From assembly GCA_963772375.1 (NCBI GenBank), contig CAVYXG010000001.1:992001-1056000 (forward strand): DNA of 64,000 nucleotides, given 5' to 3'. The notes beneath the pieces are model-generated. The model worked only from the letters and a program-made list of their open reading frames with translations. It did not search any database and was not told the DNA's origin. Shown piece by piece: positions 15,816-24,219 of the stretch. This stretch comes from DATBHM01 sp963772375. Its GTDB lineage: Bacteria; Actinomycetota; UBA4738; JACQTL01. The translations under genes and the position numbers were made by a program. Each line of letters opens with the position of its first letter. The first letter of the stretch is position 1.

Positions 15816-17741
15816 TCACCATTCCTCCGCCATCCTTCGCGCCGCCCGGGTGGCGAACGCCATGATCGTCACCTGCGGATTCACCCCGAGGGAGGTGGGG
15901 AACACGCTGGCGTCCGGCACCACCAGCCGTTCCGCCGACAGGACCCGGCCGAACCCGTCGACGACGCCGCCGGCGCCCATCCGCGCGGTGCCCATCGGGT
16001 GGTACGCGGTCAGCCGCAGGGCACTCGCCGGGAGGTCGCGCTCCAGGGCCGCCTCCGCCTCGGCCGGCGAGCGAAACCCCGGCACCCCGGCGACCATCGG
16101 GTGGACCTCGGTCGCGCCGGCCGCGAACAGCACCTTCGAGGCCAGCAGCAGCCCGTCGAGCATGGTCCGGGCGTCCCGGCGGGCCAGCGAGTACGTCATG
16201 AGCGGCGTCCGTCCGGCGCCGAGGTCGGTCACCCGGCCGCGCCCCTCGTCCGAGACGAGCAGCCCCAACACGGCGGTCCGGCCGATCGCCGCGAGCATCC
16301 TCTTGCGCTCGAGGCCGGGCAGTCCGAGGCCCGACTCCGCGTAGCCCAGTCCGGGCGGTGGGAACGTCGCCTCGAACATCACCCCCCGGTCGGCCATGTC
16401 CTCGATGCCGTAGCTCTGCATGACCCCGCGCCAGCCGTGGATCTTCTCGTCGAACAGCCCGGCCACCGCGCCGGCCGGGTGGATGCTGAGGTTGCGCCCC
16501 AGGCCGGGGATCCGCAGGCCGCTCCGTCGCAGCAGCGGGGGCGTCAACGGCGCGCCGGCCGCGACCACCACCGCCCGCCGGGCCCGGAGGGTGAACGAGC
16601 CCGCGACGTGGCCGCCCCCGCCCAGCACGACGCCGCGCACGCCCACCGCACGGCCGTGGTCGAAGAGGATCCGCACCGCGCGGAGGCCGGCGAACAGGGT
16701 CGCGCCCGCGTCGACCGCCTGCGGCAGGTAGTTCAGGTGGACGCCCCGCTTGCCGTCCACGGGGCACCCCGCGGTGCAGACGCCCGACCCTCGGCACCCG
16801 GCCGCGTTCCGGTCGAGCGGGCGTCCACGCAGGCCGAGCGCCTCCGCTCCCCGGTGCACGGTGCGGCCGTTGTTCCCCATCACCGGCCACGGCACGGGGG
16901 CGACCCCGATGGTCCGTTCGGCGTCCTCGTAGAACGGACCCAGGTCGTCCGGGCCGAACCCGACCCCGAGGTCGTCCCGCCATGACGCCACCACGTGGTC
17001 GGGGGTCCGGAAGCAGGTGCCGGAGTTCCCCACGGTGCTCCCGCCGACCACGCGGCCGAGCGGCATGAGGATGGACGGCCGACCCACCGTGAACGTCGCC
17101 GCGCCGTCGCGCCACAGCAGCGGCATGCGATCGATCTCGGGTCCGGTAAAGTCGTCGCGGGTCACCGCCCTGCCCTCCTCCACCACCGCCACCGACCATC
17201 CCGCCCGGGCCAGCTCGCGGGCGACCGGCGCGCCCCCCGCCCCGGAGCCGACGACGACCACGTCGAAGGCCTCGTCCAGGCCGGCCAGCCCGTCGCCCTC
17301 CCGGACCGGCAAACGGCGCGCCGGCGGCAGCGGCGAGGTCGGCGGCACCAGCTGCCCCTGGTCGACGCCGAGCGCGGCGGCGACCTCTGGAGTTCCGGTG
17401 TAGGCGAGCACCATCAGCAGCTCGAGGGCGGTCGTCGCCTCCGCCAGGGCGCCGGGCAGCCGTTCCAGCCGGCCCACCATCCGGTCCCGGTCCTCCGGTT
17501 CCAGCCGCGAGAACGGCGTCCGGCGGCGCGAGGCCATGGGCAGGCGTTCCAGGAAGGCCAGCTGCGCGTCGACCGCCCGGCGGAGCGTCCACGGGAGGCG
17601 GTCGATCAGCTCGGCGGCCCGGTGCGCGGCGGGGACGGCGTCGCCGGCGGGAAGCGCGGCGGTCGCGGCGTCGTCGCCGCCGGCCGGCACGAGCGTGCCC
17701 GCCAGGGCCCGGAGGGTCTCGATCCGCCGCGATGTCCGCAC
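15816..17741 (-). CDS. GMC-family FAD oxidoreductase with N-terminal extension
   Basis: A 641-residue flavoenzyme. The first 150 residues (MRTSRRIETLRALAGTLVPA and an Arg-rich helical region) resemble the small-subunit-like extension seen on long-chain alcohol or cholesterol oxidases. The FAD dinucleotide fold follows at about residue 160 (DVVVVGSGAGGAPVARELAR), then the GMC signature GGSTVGNSGTCFRTPD, a Cys-rich AGCRGSGVCTAGCPVDGKRG segment, and the catalytic region LTAYHPMGTARMG and VFPTSLGVNPQVTIMA. Members oxidise alcohols such as sterols, glucose or polyols. GTG 17741 was taken as start; a TACGAT -10 candidate lies about 30 bp upstream. Substrate unknown. Confidence 0.87.
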   Translation of the reverse strand: MRTSRRIETLRALAGTLVPAGGDDAATAALPAGDAVPAAHRAAELIDRLPWTLRRAVDAQLAFLERLPMASRRRTPFSRLEPEDRDRMVGRLERLPGALAEATTALELLMVLAYTGTPEVAAALGVDQGQLVPPTSPLPPARRLPVREGDGLAGLDEAFDVVVVGSGAGGAPVARELARAGWSVAVVEEGRAVTRDDFTGPEIDRMPLLWRDGAATFTVGRPSILMPLGRVVGGSTVGNSGTCFRTPDHVVASWRDDLGVGFGPDDLGPFYEDAERTIGVAPVPWPVMGNNGRTVHRGAEALGLRGRPLDRNAAGCRGSGVCTAGCPVDGKRGVHLNYLPQAVDAGATLFAGLRAVRILFDHGRAVGVRGVVLGGGGHVAGSFTLRARRAVVVAAGAPLTPPLLRRSGLRIPGLGRNLSIHPAGAVAGLFDEKIHGWRGVMQSYGIEDMADRGVMFEATFPPPGLGYAESGLGLPGLERKRMLAAIGRTAVLGLLVSDEGRGRVTDLGAGRTPLMTYSLARRDARTMLDGLLLASKVLFAAGATEVHPMVAGVPGFRSPAEAEAALERDLPASALRLTAYHPMGTARMGAGGVVDGFGRVLSAERLVVPDASVFPTSLGVNPQVTIMAFATRAARRMAEEW

Positions 17742-17800
17742 GTCGTCCCCGATCGGCCCTCACCCGAAGGCGTCGGGATCGTACCCCCCTCGGCGCGCGA

Positions 17801-18700
17801 TCAGTCGTGCTGCTGGAGGAACTCCTCCACCGCGGCCTTCGCGCGCTTGGACTGCGAGACGTCCGACGGCGCGATGGGATCGAAGACGAACGTGCCCCGG
17901 AGGTCGGTGTTGAGCAGGAGCCCCGTCGTGGACGGGGGCGCCTCCTTCAGCCAGGCCTTGTAGGCGTCGACCGCGTCGGAGTCGCCGTCGCCCGCGATGA
18001 GCAGGATCGGCGCGCCCACCTTCTCCAGGGTGGCCCTGTCGATCTCGTAGCCCTCGGTGTCGTCCAGGCCGGACACCGAGACGACGCCGTCCAACTTGGT
18101 CCCCCGCGCCGCGGCGGCGAACGCCTCGGTCGCGCCGAGGTCGGCGCCGATGACCGAGACCGTCCTCCCGCCGTGGGCCCGCAGGAACGCGACCGCCCCG
18201 GCGACGTCCTTCCAGGCGTTCGCCCAGTCGATCTCACCCTGTGAGCAGCCGACGTTGGGGTCAGGCGGGTAACAGACCCCCCGGACGTCGAACGTCAGCA
18301 CGTGGTACCCGGCCTTGGACAGCGGCACCGCGAGGGCCAGCCATTCGAACTGCGAGTACCGGTCGTTGCCGCTCGGAGCGAGCACGACGCCGTGCGGACC
18401 CGAGCCGAACACGCGCCCGGTCAGCTTGATCCCGTCCGTCGAGGCGAACGACACCACCTTCGAGCTCTTGTTGCGGGGGTCGAGGGGCAGCGACGACTGC
18501 GTCGGGAACGGCGACGGGGCAACGCTCGGCGCGGTCGTGGGCGCCGTGGTCGGCGCCGGCCCGGAGGACGCCGGAGCGCTGGTCGGAGCAGCGGACGCTC
18601 CGGTGGTGGGCGTGCTCTTCCCGGTCGAGGAACCGCACGCCGCGAGCGTCAGCCCCACTAGAATCCCAACCGCGATCGGGCCCCGCGTCGTCACTCGCAT
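17801..18700 (-). CDS. Alpha/beta-hydrolase-fold lipoprotein with GxDxG in place of GxSxG
   Basis: A 299-residue exported protein. The signal peptide ends in the lipobox LTLAAC (Cys about residue 22), followed by a 50-residue Ala/Thr/Pro linker. The mature domain has the dienelactone-hydrolase/BAAT layout: GVVLAPSGNDRYSQ (oxyanion strand), GYHVLTFDVRG, the elbow VIGADLGATEAF, and ILLIAGDGDSDAV with the acid loop. The elbow residue normally Ser is Asp, and no clear catalytic His motif is seen at the C-terminus, so it may be a non-hydrolytic binding protein or use another chemistry. TATACCT lies 6 nt before ATG 18700, suggesting a leaderless transcript. Confidence 0.8.
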   Translation of the reverse strand: MRVTTRGPIAVGILVGLTLAACGSSTGKSTPTTGASAAPTSAPASSGPAPTTAPTTAPSVAPSPFPTQSSLPLDPRNKSSKVVSFASTDGIKLTGRVFGSGPHGVVLAPSGNDRYSQFEWLALAVPLSKAGYHVLTFDVRGVCYPPDPNVGCSQGEIDWANAWKDVAGAVAFLRAHGGRTVSVIGADLGATEAFAAAARGTKLDGVVSVSGLDDTEGYEIDRATLEKVGAPILLIAGDGDSDAVDAYKAWLKEAPPSTTGLLLNTDLRGTFVFDPIAPSDVSQSKRAKAAVEEFLQQHD

Positions 18701-18744
18701 CGGTCGAGGTATACGACACCCCCGCCCCCGAAGGATCGAATTTT

Positions 18745-18776
18745 GCTAACCACTTCCTGAACTTTTTGCGGTTAGC
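18745..18776. repeat. Inverted repeat GCTAACC-N18-GGTTAGC in divergent region
   Basis: A perfect 7-bp inverted repeat with an 18-bp spacer lies between the lipoprotein gene (start 18700) and the TetR operon promoter. Arm spacing fits a dimeric repressor site better than a terminator. Which protein would bind is not evident. Confidence 0.35.
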
Positions 18777-18822
18777 CCGCCCGACCTAGGATCTTCCTTT
18801 CGGGCGCATCGTTTCCCGGAAC

Positions 18823-18852
18823 TTGATCGGTCGCTCAAACTGGGCGTATGCT
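18823..18852 (+). promoter_or_regulatory. Promoter of the TetR-glyoxalase-ACAD-kinase operon with GCTCAA repeats
   Basis: TTGATC (18823-18828) and TATGCT (18847-18852) are 18 bp apart, a good sigma-70-type promoter. GCTCAAA occurs at 18833-18839 and 18850-18856 and GCTCAAC at 18863-18869, overlapping the spacer, the -10 and the expected start site. These repeats are the best candidate operator for the TetR protein encoded two genes downstream. Confidence 0.55.
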
Positions 18853-18884
18853 CAAAGCGTTCGCTCAACGCGAGGTGGGACGCC

Positions 18885-19199
18885 ATGGGGAACGGATGGA
18901 GCGGAGCCGGGGTGAGCATCAAGCTCGGCGCCTGGTGGGCGCTTGCGGTGTCCGTGGGGCTGCTCGGGTACGTGGTGGCGACCGGCATCGGGGTCGGGGC
19001 CGTCATCCTGCTCCTCCCCCTGAGCGCCACCGCGATCGGCCTGTTCGCTTCGCGATCGGCCCCGGCGCTCGGCGTCGCCGACCTGCTCCTCGCCGCGACC
19101 GTGGTGCTCCTGCTCATCGGAGGGGAGGGGCTCCTGTACCTTCCGTCGCTGGTGGCGTTCGTCGTCGGCACGGTCGGGGCCACCCGGGCGGTGGAGTAG
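18885..19199 (+). CDS. Small three-helix membrane protein
   Basis: A 104-residue protein made largely of three hydrophobic segments: LGAWWALAVSVGLLGYVVAT, GVGAVILLLPLSATAIGLFA and the last LLLAATVVLLLIGGEGLLYL. No known domain. A GAGGTGGGA ribosome-binding site lies just before ATG 18885. The TetR gene begins 1 bp after its stop, so it is the first gene of that operon and may be autoregulated with it. It could be a small transporter helper or stress protein, but nothing in the sequence settles this. Confidence 0.65.
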   Translation: MGNGWSGAGVSIKLGAWWALAVSVGLLGYVVATGIGVGAVILLLPLSATAIGLFASRSAPALGVADLLLAATVVLLLIGGEGLLYLPSLVAFVVGTVGATRAVE

Positions 19200-19200
19200 C

Positions 19201-19857
19201 GTGCGTTCGATGGTCGAGGGGAAGGGGGACACCCGGAAACGGCTCATGGACTCCGCCGTGGACGTGCTCCGGGAGGAGGGGATCACCGGGGCCACGGCGC
19301 GGAGGATCGCCGCGCGGGCCGCGGTGAACCAGGCGCTCGTCTTCTACCATTTCGGGTCGGTCGCCAACCTGCTGCTGCAGTCGTTCCTGCGGACCTCCGA
19401 CGAGCAGATCGCGCGGTACCGCGCCGCGGCGGAGGGCGTCGACTCGCTGCACGACCTGGTCGGCATCGCCCGGCGGCTCCACGACGAGGACCTCGAGTCC
19501 GGCGCCGTCACGGCCGTGACGCAGGTGATGGCCGCCGCGCGCGAGCCCGAGCTGAGCGCGCAGATCCTCGACCGGTTCGGCGAGTGGATCGGCATCGTCG
19601 AGGAGGCGCTCCGGCGGGCGACGGACGGCTCCCCGCTCTCGGCGGCGCTCCCCGTCCGCGAAGCCGCCTACGCGATCTCGTCGATGTTCCTGGGGATCGA
19701 GATCGTCACGCGCCTCGATCCCGAGCGGTCCGAGGCGCCGCGGCTGTTCGACATGATGGCCAACCTCGCGACGCTCGCCGAGCAGCTCGCGCTGGTGCTG
19801 GGGCCGATGCTCCAGCCGGGTGACGCCGCGGGGACGTCCGACGCCCATCGGGGATAG
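19201..19857 (+). CDS. TetR-family transcriptional regulator
   Basis: A 218-residue repressor. The N-terminal helix-turn-helix is typical: TRKRLMDSAVDVLREEGITG, then ATARRIAARAAVNQALVFYH with the recognition helix and FYHF motif. The remaining 160 residues form a ligand-binding helical domain (TetR_C type) with VREAAYAISSMFLGIEIVTR. GTG 19201 follows the upstream stop by 1 bp; ATG 19210 is a second possibility. In this context it probably senses an acyl-CoA or related lipid and represses the promoter at 18823-18852, which controls its own operon including acyl-CoA dehydrogenase. Ligand is inference. Confidence 0.9.
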   Translation: MRSMVEGKGDTRKRLMDSAVDVLREEGITGATARRIAARAAVNQALVFYHFGSVANLLLQSFLRTSDEQIARYRAAAEGVDSLHDLVGIARRLHDEDLESGAVTAVTQVMAAAREPELSAQILDRFGEWIGIVEEALRRATDGSPLSAALPVREAAYAISSMFLGIEIVTRLDPERSEAPRLFDMMANLATLAEQLALVLGPMLQPGDAAGTSDAHRG

Positions 19858-19892
19858 CCTTCCGGGGTCAGCGAAAGGCTCGAGGAGCGGTC

Positions 19893-20372
19893 ATGTTCAC
19901 GATCAAGCGTCTGAACCACGCGGTGCTGTACGTGCGGAACGCCGAACGCGCTGCGGACTTCTACCGGGACATCCTCGGGTTCACGACGGTCGAGTCGATC
20001 GGTGACCGGGCGTTCTTCCTGCGGGCGAACGGCAGCGACAACCACCACGACCTCGGGCTGTTCGGGATCGGCGAGGGCGCGCCGCCGCCCAGTCACGGCG
20101 ACCGAGTCGGGCTGTATCACCTGGCGTGGGAGGTGGCCGAGCTGACCGACCTGGCCGAGTGCCGGCGGGCCCTGGGCGAGGCCGGCGCGCTGACCGGCGA
20201 GTCCGACCACGGCAACTCGCTGTCGATCTACGCGGCCGACCCGGACGGCAACGAGTTCGAGGTGTTCTGGATGGTCCCCCGCGAGGAGTGGGAGACGCGC
20301 GGGTTCGGGACGCGGCGCCTGGACCTCGGGGGGGAGCTCGAGCGGCGCGGGCTGGCCGGCGCGGACGCCTGA
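19893..20372 (+). CDS. VOC-superfamily glyoxalase/dioxygenase-like protein
   Basis: A 159-residue vicinal-oxygen-chelate protein with two beta-alpha-beta-beta-beta modules: KRLNHAVLYVRNAERAADFY with the first metal His, RVGLYHLAWEVAELTDLAEC with the second, and ADPDGNEFEVFWMVP with the metal Glu. The GAGGAGCG ribosome-binding site before ATG 19893 is strong. It lies between TetR and acyl-CoA dehydrogenase (4 bp gap), suggesting a role in the same catabolic route, for example ring cleavage or thiol-adduct chemistry. Substrate cannot be read from the sequence. Confidence 0.85.
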   Translation: MFTIKRLNHAVLYVRNAERAADFYRDILGFTTVESIGDRAFFLRANGSDNHHDLGLFGIGEGAPPPSHGDRVGLYHLAWEVAELTDLAECRRALGEAGALTGESDHGNSLSIYAADPDGNEFEVFWMVPREEWETRGFGTRRLDLGGELERRGLAGADA

Positions 20373-20376
20373 CGGC

Positions 20377-21609
20377 ATGGACTTCGACCACTCCCCCAAT
20401 GCGCGCGACCACCTCGAACGACTCCGGGAGTTCATGGACTCCCACGTGTATCCGGCCGAGCCGGTGTACGCGGAGCAGCGTCGTTCGCTGACCGCGGTGG
20501 GCCGGCCCCACGACCTCCCGCCGGTCGTCGAGGACCTCAAGAAGGAGGCCCGTTCCCGCGGGCTGTGGAACCTGTTCCTCCCGGGCTGCGACGACCCGCA
20601 GCACGGGTTGTCCGTCCTGGACTACGCACCGCTGGCCGAGGTCACCGGCCGCTCGGCGGAGATCGCGCCGGAGGCCATCAACTGCGCTGCGCCCGACACC
20701 GGGAACATGGAGGTGCTGCATCAGTTCGGCTCGGAGGACCAGAAAGCGAGGTGGCTCAGGCCGCTCCTCGAGGGCGAGATCCGGTCGTGCTTCGGCATGA
20801 CCGAACCGGACGTGGCCAGCTCCGACGCCACGAACATCCGCACCCGCATCGAACGCCACGGCGACTCCTTCGTGATCAACGGCCGGAAGTGGTGGATCAC
20901 CGGCGCGGCCGACCCCCGGTGCCGCGTGATGATCCTGATGGGCAAGACGAATCCCGATGCCAACGTCTACGAGCAGCAGTCGATGGTGCTGGTCCCCATG
21001 GACACAGCGGGCGTCGAGGTCGTGCGGTCGCTGCCGGTGTTCGGCTACGACGACCAGCACGGGCACTGCGAGATCACGCTGTCCGACGTCCGGGTTCCGG
21101 TCGGGAACCTGATCGGGGTCGAGGGCAGCGGGTTCCTCATCGCGCAGGCCCGGCTGGGCCCGGGACGAATTCACCACTGCATGCGGGCGATCGGGATGGC
21201 GGAACGCGCCCTCCAGGCGATGTGCGAGCGCGCGGCCTCACGGGTGGCGTTCGGCAAGGAGCTCGCGAGGCAGGGCGTGATCCAGGAGTGGGTGGCCGAG
21301 TCGCGGATGGCCATCGAACAGGCCCGCCTGCTCACGCTGAAGGCCGCGTGGATGATCGACCGGCACGGGACCGGGTCGCGCGAGGCCCGGTCGGAGATCG
21401 CGGCCATCAAGGTGGTCGCGCCGCGGGTGGCCCTGCAGGTCATCGACCGCGCCATCCAAGTGCACGGCGGCGCCGGCGTCAGCGACGACACGCCGCTCGC
21501 CGCCGCGTACGCGTTCATGCGGACGCTCCGACTCGCCGACGGACCGGACGAGGTGCACCTCCGCAGCGTGGCCCGGACCGAGCTGGGGCCCTACCTCGGG
21601 AAGTCGTGA
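20377..21609 (+). CDS. Acyl-CoA dehydrogenase, ACAD10/11 (LvaC)-like
   Basis: A 410-residue FAD-dependent acyl-CoA dehydrogenase. Seen: the N-terminal helical domain, CFGMTEPDVASSDATNIRTR (FAD/substrate loop), GRKWWITGAADPRC, IAQARLGPGRIHHCMRAIGM and the C-terminal VHGGAGVSDDTPLAAAYAFM. The FGMTEPDVASSDATN and RIHHCMR signatures are typical of the ACAD10/11 branch, where an APH-type kinase domain acts on 4-hydroxyacyl-CoA. Here the kinase is a separate gene overlapping the stop (GTGA at 21606). The expected job is conversion of 4-phosphooxyacyl-CoA toward an enoyl-CoA, as in levulinate (LvaC) and mammalian ACAD11 pathways; the pairing makes this likely but unproven. Confidence 0.88.
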   Translation: MDFDHSPNARDHLERLREFMDSHVYPAEPVYAEQRRSLTAVGRPHDLPPVVEDLKKEARSRGLWNLFLPGCDDPQHGLSVLDYAPLAEVTGRSAEIAPEAINCAAPDTGNMEVLHQFGSEDQKARWLRPLLEGEIRSCFGMTEPDVASSDATNIRTRIERHGDSFVINGRKWWITGAADPRCRVMILMGKTNPDANVYEQQSMVLVPMDTAGVEVVRSLPVFGYDDQHGHCEITLSDVRVPVGNLIGVEGSGFLIAQARLGPGRIHHCMRAIGMAERALQAMCERAASRVAFGKELARQGVIQEWVAESRMAIEQARLLTLKAAWMIDRHGTGSREARSEIAAIKVVAPRVALQVIDRAIQVHGGAGVSDDTPLAAAYAFMRTLRLADGPDEVHLRSVARTELGPYLGKS

Positions 21610-22682
21610 CCGCGGCCGACCCGCCGCTCGTCGACGTCGAGCGGTTCACCATGTGGGCCTGGTCGCGGCTCCCCGGCGACGGCGGGATCGAGGTCGAACG
21701 CCTCCGGGAGGGCCATTCGAACCTGACGTTCGTCGTTCGCAGGGACGGCCGGGCGTGGATCCTGCGCAGGCCCCCGCGGGGGCCGCTCTTGCCGACGGCG
21801 CACGACGTCCTGCGCGAGTACCGGGTGCTGGACCTCCTGGCGCGGACGGGGTCGCCGGCCCGCGTGCCGGCCGTGACGGCCGCGTGCGAGGACGACGGCG
21901 TGATCGGGGTCCCGTTCTACGTGATGGAACGCGCCGAGGGCGACGTCATCCGCGAGCGGCTCCCCGCATGGCTGGCCGACGACGAGCTCGACCCGCCGCG
22001 GCGGCGGGCGCTGGCGTTCGACCTCGTCGACGCCCTGGCCGAGCTGCACTCGACCGACCCGGCGCCGTTCGTCGACGCGGGGATCGGGAAGCCGTCGGGC
22101 TACCTGGCGCGGCAGGTCCGGCGGTGGCATGGGCAACGGGAGGGCATCCAGGCTGGGGCCGCCGAGCGAGGCGCGACCGCCCGCGATCTCCCCGACTACG
22201 ACGTCGTTCGGGACTGGCTCGAGGCGAACCTGCCGGAGGAGACCGAGCGCCCCGCCGTGGTGCACGGCGACTACAAGCTCGACAACGTGCTGTCGCTGCC
22301 GGGTGACCCGCCGCGGGTCAATGCGATCCTCGACTGGGAGATGGCCACGGTCGGCGACCCGCTGGCCGACCTCGGGTACCTCCTGTCGTTCTGGGTGGAG
22401 GCGGGCGACGAGCCGTGGCGGGAGGCGCTCTCCGGCAGCGTGTACAGCGCGCCGGGGATGCCGACCCGCGACGAGGTCGTCGAACGCTACGGCTCGCGCA
22501 CCGGCCGCTCGATGCGCGACGTCCGATTCTACGTCACGCTCGCGATGTGGAAGCTCGCCATCCTGCTGGAGGCCTCGTACGACCGACACCTGGCCGGCAC
22601 GACCGACGACCCGTTCTTCGCCATGCTCGACGTCGGTGTGCCGGCGCTGCTCGACTACGCGCGCCGGTTGAGCGAGGCGTGA
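21606..22682 (+). CDS. APH-type phosphotransferase, ACAD10/11 (LvaA)-like acyl-CoA kinase
   Basis: A 358-residue protein-kinase-like enzyme. N-lobe: LREGHSNLTFVVRRDGRAWI with the ATP-grasping strand; C-lobe: AVVHGDYKLDNVLSLPG with catalytic HGD...N, and INAILDWEMATVGDPLADLG with the metal-binding Asp. The GHSNLTF start and DWEMATVGDPLADL stretch match the phosphotransferase family that pairs with acyl-CoA dehydrogenases rather than aminoglycoside resistance enzymes. GTG 21606 overlaps the dehydrogenase stop, so they are coupled. It likely phosphorylates the 4-hydroxyl of hydroxyacyl-CoA before elimination. Confidence 0.85.
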   Translation: MTAADPPLVDVERFTMWAWSRLPGDGGIEVERLREGHSNLTFVVRRDGRAWILRRPPRGPLLPTAHDVLREYRVLDLLARTGSPARVPAVTAACEDDGVIGVPFYVMERAEGDVIRERLPAWLADDELDPPRRRALAFDLVDALAELHSTDPAPFVDAGIGKPSGYLARQVRRWHGQREGIQAGAAERGATARDLPDYDVVRDWLEANLPEETERPAVVHGDYKLDNVLSLPGDPPRVNAILDWEMATVGDPLADLGYLLSFWVEAGDEPWREALSGSVYSAPGMPTRDEVVERYGSRTGRSMRDVRFYVTLAMWKLAILLEASYDRHLAGTTDDPFFAMLDVGVPALLDYARRLSEA

Positions 22683-22686
22683 GCGG

Positions 22687-24198
22687 TCACGGCGTGTACA
22701 GCAGGTCGACGTAGCGGCGCAGCAGGTCGTCGACCATCCCCCGGAACGGGCTCGTGCCGGCCAGGCCGTAGACCGGGGCCATGCCGTCGGCGGTCGGCGG
22801 GTGGTCGCGCGCGTCGGCGACGGCGGCCCGGAGGTCCTCCAGGAACCGGTCGGCGACGCCCGGCTCGGTGTGGCGGAGCGTCACGCAGATGTGCACGGCC
22901 GGCGGCTTGTGCAGGCCGTTCAGGCTCCAGCCCTTGGAAGCCATCCCGTCGAGCACGCGGTACACGTCCACGACGTCCGACGCGAACGCGATCACGAACA
23001 GCGGATCGCCGAGGACGCGGAGTTCCGGGATCGCCGCGACCCCCTCGCGGATGGTCGTCGCCGTCTCCAGGATTCTCCTGGTCGCGTCGAGGTAGCCGTC
23101 CTCCCCCGTCGCGACCATCGCGGCCCAGCACGCTACCGACAGCGCGCCCGGCCGGCTCCCCGCGAGCGTCGGCGAGAAGTACAGCCCGCCCGGCCATTCG
23201 GTCGCGGTGAAGTACTGGTGCCGCCGCAGCTCGAGGCCCCGGTACAGCACCACCGACGTCCCCTTCGCCGCATAGCCGAACTTGTGCGTGTCGGCCGACA
23301 TCGACGTCACGCCCGGCACCCGGAAGTCGAACGGCGGGACGGGATACCCGAGGCGTTCGGCCCACGGCAGGACGAACCCGCCCAGGCAGGCGTCCGTGTG
23401 GAACCCGATCCCCCGTGACCCCGCCAGATGGGCGAGCTCCGAGATGGGGTCGATCACCCCGTGGGGGAACGACGGCGCCGACCCCACCACGACGACCGCG
23501 TCCCGGTCGAGGTCCTCGCGAGTCGCGGCGACGTCTGCGCGGAAGTCGCGACCCACGGGGATCCGCACCATCCGCATGTCGAAGTACTGCGCCGCCTTGT
23601 CGAACGCCACGTGCGCGGTCGAGGGCGCCACGATCGCCGGCCGCGCCGACCCCCGCCACCGCCGCGCGGCCAGCGCCCGGTCGCGGTACGTCTTCATCGC
23701 GAGCAGGATGCTCTCGGTCCCCCCGGAGGTGACCGTGCCCACGACCTCGGAGCCGCGGCCGCCCCCCAGCATCGCGGACGTCATCGCCACGATCTCGGCC
23801 TCGTACTTCGCCCCGCTCGGCCACAGGTCGGCGTGCAACGGGTTGAGCTGCGAGGTCGCCGAATACACCGAGTTGAGGAACCCCACGTGCGAGTCGTCGC
23901 CCTGGTACACCGCCCCCGACGCGAAGCCGTCATGCCACCGCGGGCGTTCCCGCACGGCGAGCGACGAGATCTCGGCCAGCACCTCCTCGCGCGGGAGGCC
24001 CCTCGGAGGCAGCGTCGCGAACGTCGCGGCCTGGCCCCGGTACGGCTTCACCTCGCGTTCCATGCCGGCCAGCATCCGGTCGTACTCGCGTTCGATGCGG
24101 TCGCGGATCGCGGGCACCCTCCGGGCCACGCGTTCGGCAGCCGCCGCGACCCGAGGGTTGAGCCGGCGGAGCCTCACCGCCATCCGAGTCATGTCCAT
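22687..24198 (-). CDS. Sphingosine-1-phosphate-lyase-like PLP enzyme
   Basis: A 503-residue group II PLP enzyme close to S1P lyase in motif pattern: GFASGAVYQGDDSHVGFLNS, LNPLHADLWPSGAKYEAEIV, GTVTSGGTESILLAMKTYRD (residues about 154-172) and the Schiff-base Lys K306 in SADTHKFGYAAKG. S1P lyases cleave phosphorylated amino alcohols to an aldehyde and ethanolamine phosphate; relatives are amino acid decarboxylases. There is no N-terminal membrane anchor; the first 50 residues are a basic helical region. It follows the FGGY kinase by 21 bp in an MFS-kinase-lyase operon, which supports action on a phosphorylated product of the kinase. The exact substrate is unknown. Confidence 0.85.
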   Translation of the reverse strand: MDMTRMAVRLRRLNPRVAAAAERVARRVPAIRDRIEREYDRMLAGMEREVKPYRGQAATFATLPPRGLPREEVLAEISSLAVRERPRWHDGFASGAVYQGDDSHVGFLNSVYSATSQLNPLHADLWPSGAKYEAEIVAMTSAMLGGGRGSEVVGTVTSGGTESILLAMKTYRDRALAARRWRGSARPAIVAPSTAHVAFDKAAQYFDMRMVRIPVGRDFRADVAATREDLDRDAVVVVGSAPSFPHGVIDPISELAHLAGSRGIGFHTDACLGGFVLPWAERLGYPVPPFDFRVPGVTSMSADTHKFGYAAKGTSVVLYRGLELRRHQYFTATEWPGGLYFSPTLAGSRPGALSVACWAAMVATGEDGYLDATRRILETATTIREGVAAIPELRVLGDPLFVIAFASDVVDVYRVLDGMASKGWSLNGLHKPPAVHICVTLRHTEPGVADRFLEDLRAAVADARDHPPTADGMAPVYGLAGTSPFRGMVDDLLRRYVDLLYTP

Positions 24199-24219
24199 GA
24201 GCAGCTCTCCCGAGTCGCC

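Noticed and set aside
21606..22682. Aminoglycoside resistance phosphotransferase
   Set aside because: APH fold is present, but the tight coupling to an ACAD11-type dehydrogenase and the motif style point to a metabolic acyl-CoA kinase.
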